Shown piece by piece: positions 61,741 to 64,000 of a stretch of DNA of 64,000 nt; the first letter of the stretch is position 1, and every line of letters starts with the position of its first letter. The notes under the pieces are model-generated. The model was not told where the DNA came from and did no database searches. It saw only the letters and a program-made list of their open reading frames with translations. The position numbers and the translations under genes were made by a program. The stretch covers positions 39,673 to 103,672 of the forward strand of contig NZ_SPEY01000071.1 in assembly GCF_009360615.1 (NCBI RefSeq), in the 5' to 3' direction. This stretch comes from Comamonas sp. (GTDB lineage Bacteria; Pseudomonadota; Gammaproteobacteria; Burkholderiales; Burkholderiaceae_C).

Positions 61741-63615
61741 TTACCAGCTCAGCGCCTGGGCCAGCTGCTCGGCCCGGTTTTGCTCGCGTGGACTCGCCAC
61801 CGAGGCGCGCAGGATGGTGCGGCTTGCGCCCTGGTCAACGATCCAGAAGACGACGCGCTTGACGGGATCAGAGCCCGGCCGGCTCTCCTGCGGACTCACT
61901 TCAAACGTCCATTCGCGGCCTTCAGGCCGGCGGTCCCTGGAGCGCGTCTGCGCAGTGAAGCTGCGCTTCTTCAAGCTCCCCGCCTTCAAGCGGAACTGCT
62001 TTTCCAGCGCGGTGCGCAGCAGCTTCTCCTGCGCCTCATCGGACTCGGGGATCTTCAGCCCCGTGGTCAGGCCCAGTTGCTGCCCGGTCATCAGATCGCG
62101 GTACATCATGCGCTGCGAATCCTCAGGCTCTTGCAGATGAAAGCCTGCCGCACGCATGGGCAGCACCATGCCGGTGCGCCGATTTTCCAGATCGGCCACC
62201 TGCGGGTCCTGGGCCTGCACCCAGATGTTCTGCAGCCCGCCAGCATTGCGCAGGTACTGGCGCATCAGTCGAGCGGCATCGGCGTCGCGGCCCTGCTGCG
62301 CCGCCAGCTCGGCTCCATATTGCTGAGCCTGGTCCACCAGTTCGGACTCCAGCCTGAACAGGCTGACATAGGGCCAGGCCTGCAATGCCTGATCCAGATA
62401 GCGGCTGGCCTCGGCTTGCTGACCGGCCTTGAAGGCCGAGATGCCCGCCACCGTATTCAGGCGTGCCAGCTCGGCGGGGAACTGTGCATCGGCCAAGGCA
62501 GCGCGGGCCAGTTGCCCGGCCCTGGGCCAGTCGTCATCGCCCCGCCAGGCGTGGCTCACCTCGCGCTCCTGGCGTGGTAGCTCAGGCGGCAGCTCGGGCG
62601 CTTGGGGCCATTGCATGGCCTGCCACAGCAGGGGCAGCTGCTGCAGTGCGCTGTCACGCTCGCTGTCCATTTGTTCTGCATGCAGGCTCAGTCTCCAGTT
62701 ACCGCGCACCAGCCCCCAGTCCAGATGCAGGACATCGGGCCTCCCCTCTTCTCTTTTCTCGCGGCTGGCCTGCTGGCTTTGCAGGGCGTCAGCGAACGGC
62801 AGGGCCGGCAGCCTCAGCCCAGGCTCTGGCGTCTGCTCGCCGGCAAAAATGCCATGCTCCTGCTGCAGCGACTTCTGCCTGGCTGCAGTGTCCATGTCTT
62901 TCAGACCATCGTCATAGCCGAGCCGCATGCGGACGCGCAGGCGCCTGCCATCGGACTTCAGATAGACGTACTCCAGATTCGCGACCTCTTTGCGATCCCT
63001 GGCCGGCTCCATCTGGACCAATACCCAGCGCCCTTGCACCAGCGGCACGCTGAGCTGCGCGGCCTGGTAGTGCAGCTGCTGGTCTGCCGTATTCCACTGC
63101 CACAGCGGCTCAAAAGCCTTGGACTCCTGTTTGAGCGCCTGCAGATAGCGAGTCAGTGCGCCTTGATCGCCGGCCATCATGGCGGCCGTCAGGCCGCGCT
63201 GTATCAGCGCCTGCATCTGACCGCTGACCGGGTCGTAGCCGTCGGCCGAGGCCAGAGCCATCATCTGGTCGGTCTGCAACACGGCCTGCGCGTACTGCCC
63301 TTGTTGATAAAGCAAGGCGTAGAGCAAACCGGAGGCATCGAGCTGCTCGTATGGATTGCCGCGCGGCAGCGTCATGTCCAGCAGCTTGCGCGCCTGGGCA
63401 ACGGCATCGTCCCAGCGCTTGCCCTGTGCTGCCTCGACCACGGCACGGCGCAGCCTGAAAAAAGGCGAATCCTGTTCGGCAGGCGAGTCCGCCTGTCGCG
63501 CACCCCCCTTCAGCCTTTCAGGCTCGGCCGCCTGCGGCGCAGGGCCCGCCAGCAACAAGGCCACCGCCATGGCGGTCAGGGAAACAGGCGCGGGAATGCA
63601 AGGCAAAGAAAACAT
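61741..63615 (-). CDS. Large exported protein of unknown function, TPR-like
   Basis: A 624-residue protein with a signal peptide (AMAVALLLAGPAPQAAEP). Residues 60-190 and 330-440 read as pairs of amphipathic helices like TPR repeats (RWDDAVAQARKLLDM, QYAQAVLQTDQMMALA, QQAEASRYLDQALQAWPYV). Between and after them lie beta-rich parts (GRWVLVQMEPARDRKEVANLEYVYLKSDGRRLRVRMRLGYDDG and REWTFEVSPQESR...VVFWIVDQ). There is no recognised family or active site. It is probably periplasmic. The gene stands alone, convergent with the epimerase gene. Confidence 0.8.
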   Translation of the reverse strand: MFSLPCIPAPVSLTAMAVALLLAGPAPQAAEPERLKGGARQADSPAEQDSPFFRLRRAVVEAAQGKRWDDAVAQARKLLDMTLPRGNPYEQLDASGLLYALLYQQGQYAQAVLQTDQMMALASADGYDPVSGQMQALIQRGLTAAMMAGDQGALTRYLQALKQESKAFEPLWQWNTADQQLHYQAAQLSVPLVQGRWVLVQMEPARDRKEVANLEYVYLKSDGRRLRVRMRLGYDDGLKDMDTAARQKSLQQEHGIFAGEQTPEPGLRLPALPFADALQSQQASREKREEGRPDVLHLDWGLVRGNWRLSLHAEQMDSERDSALQQLPLLWQAMQWPQAPELPPELPRQEREVSHAWRGDDDWPRAGQLARAALADAQFPAELARLNTVAGISAFKAGQQAEASRYLDQALQAWPYVSLFRLESELVDQAQQYGAELAAQQGRDADAARLMRQYLRNAGGLQNIWVQAQDPQVADLENRRTGMVLPMRAAGFHLQEPEDSQRMMYRDLMTGQQLGLTTGLKIPESDEAQEKLLRTALEKQFRLKAGSLKKRSFTAQTRSRDRRPEGREWTFEVSPQESRPGSDPVKRVVFWIVDQGASRTILRASVASPREQNRAEQLAQALSW

Positions 63616-63696
63616 GAGGGCAATTCACAAGGCAATTCAGCAGGCTTGCAGTATAGAAAGCGGCTGCCGGGGCGCTGGCCGAGGATGACTCGGGGC

Positions 63697-63729
63697 AAAA
63701 AAAAGAGCGACCCAGGGGCCGCTCGTTTT
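63697..63729 (-). terminator. Rho-independent terminator for the YebC-like gene
   Basis: On the - strand GAGCG pairs with CGCTC around a ten-base GC-rich loop, followed by eight T. It lies 20 bases beyond the stop of the leftward YebC-like gene. Confidence 0.75.
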
Positions 63730-63746
63730 GCCATGCTGCGATGACT

Positions 63747-64000
63747 TCAGTCCACCAGACCTGCGTAGACATGCTGAACATCGTCGTCGTTTTCCAGACC
63801 GGCCAGGAATTCCTGCACTTCTTCCTGCTGCTCTGCAGACAGGCTGCTCATGCTGATGGGGTTCTTGGCCTTGTAGCCCAGCTTGACCGACAGCACCTTG
63901 ATGCCTTGCGCGGGCAAAGCCTTGCTCACGGCGTCCAGATCGGCAATATCGGTAATGAACAGGGTGGTGCCTTCTTCTTCGCCAGCTTCGAAGTCTTGCG
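63747..64000 (-). CDS. YebC-family protein, YeeN-like, 5' part outside the window
   Basis: The C-terminal 84 residues of a YebC/PmpR-family protein. The frame is open to the right edge, so the start lies outside. It ends with [20 protein letters not shown], then [20 protein letters not shown] and [20 protein letters not shown], the domain 3 of the family, closer to E. coli YeeN than to the YebC at 50097. So this genome carries both members of the pair within 13 kb. A terminator follows. Confidence 0.88.
   Translation of the reverse strand, partial: QDFEAGEEEGTTLFITDIADLDAVSKALPAQGIKVLSVKLGYKAKNPISMSSLSAEQQEEVQEFLAGLENDDDVQHVYAGLVD

Overview
The window reads as chromosomal DNA of a Burkholderiales betaproteobacterium, most likely Comamonas or a close Comamonadaceae relative (inference). 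The pointers are the purD-hemF and rsfS-rlmH-maf-rng gene order, the two Bug-type tripartite tricarboxylate receptors, the high GC of the core genes, and a palindromic intergenic repeat of a kind I associate with this family. No tRNA, rRNA, CRISPR array, IS element or intact prophage was recognised.

Region 1 (1-7.3 kb): two UspA paralogues, the second behind a near-consensus FNR/ANR box. They enclose small secreted or hypothetical proteins and a nitrobindin-like barrel. A Tat-exported amidohydrolase paired with an outer-membrane barrel follows.

Region 2 (7.3-17.5 kb): a cyclic-di-GMP island with one CSS-EAL phosphodiesterase, two related membrane GGDEF cyclases around a YoaK-type membrane protein, and a PAS-PAS-GGDEF protein. 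Between the EAL and the first GGDEF gene lie about 3 kb of decayed DNA. This holds a frameshifted PRC-barrel gene and, behind a promoter with LexA-like boxes, a string of overlapping tiny ORFs encoding hydrophobic peptides.

Region 3 (18-29 kb): core metabolism and envelope. It holds a hydroxyacid dehydrogenase, pepA-holC divergent from lptF-lptG, cbiX next to cysB, an aminotransferase, a Nudix hydrolase and a metallo-beta-lactamase-fold hydrolase.

Region 4 (28.8-44 kb): catabolism and uptake. It holds a BKACE-type enzyme, two solitary Bug receptors, an AraC regulator divergent from a TauD-like dioxygenase, a small serine hydrolase, a porin, a FrnE-Rieske pair, a quinone oxidoreductase, a long acyl-CoA dehydrogenase, and a GntR regulator divergent from an NCS1 permease with a clear operator between them.

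Region 5 (44-57 kb): housekeeping. rsfS-rlmH-maf-rng and yebC-purD-hemF are read leftward. A HerA-like ATPase, a chemoreceptor, a dienoyl-CoA isomerase-like crotonase, a PLP dehydratase and upp are read rightward.

Region 6 (57-64 kb): an HD/TPR-like protein, an orphan MetQ, and a MerR-centred module in which a DJ-1-like gene and an epimerase share the same promoter architecture. A large exported protein of unknown function and the 3' end of a second YebC-family gene close the window.
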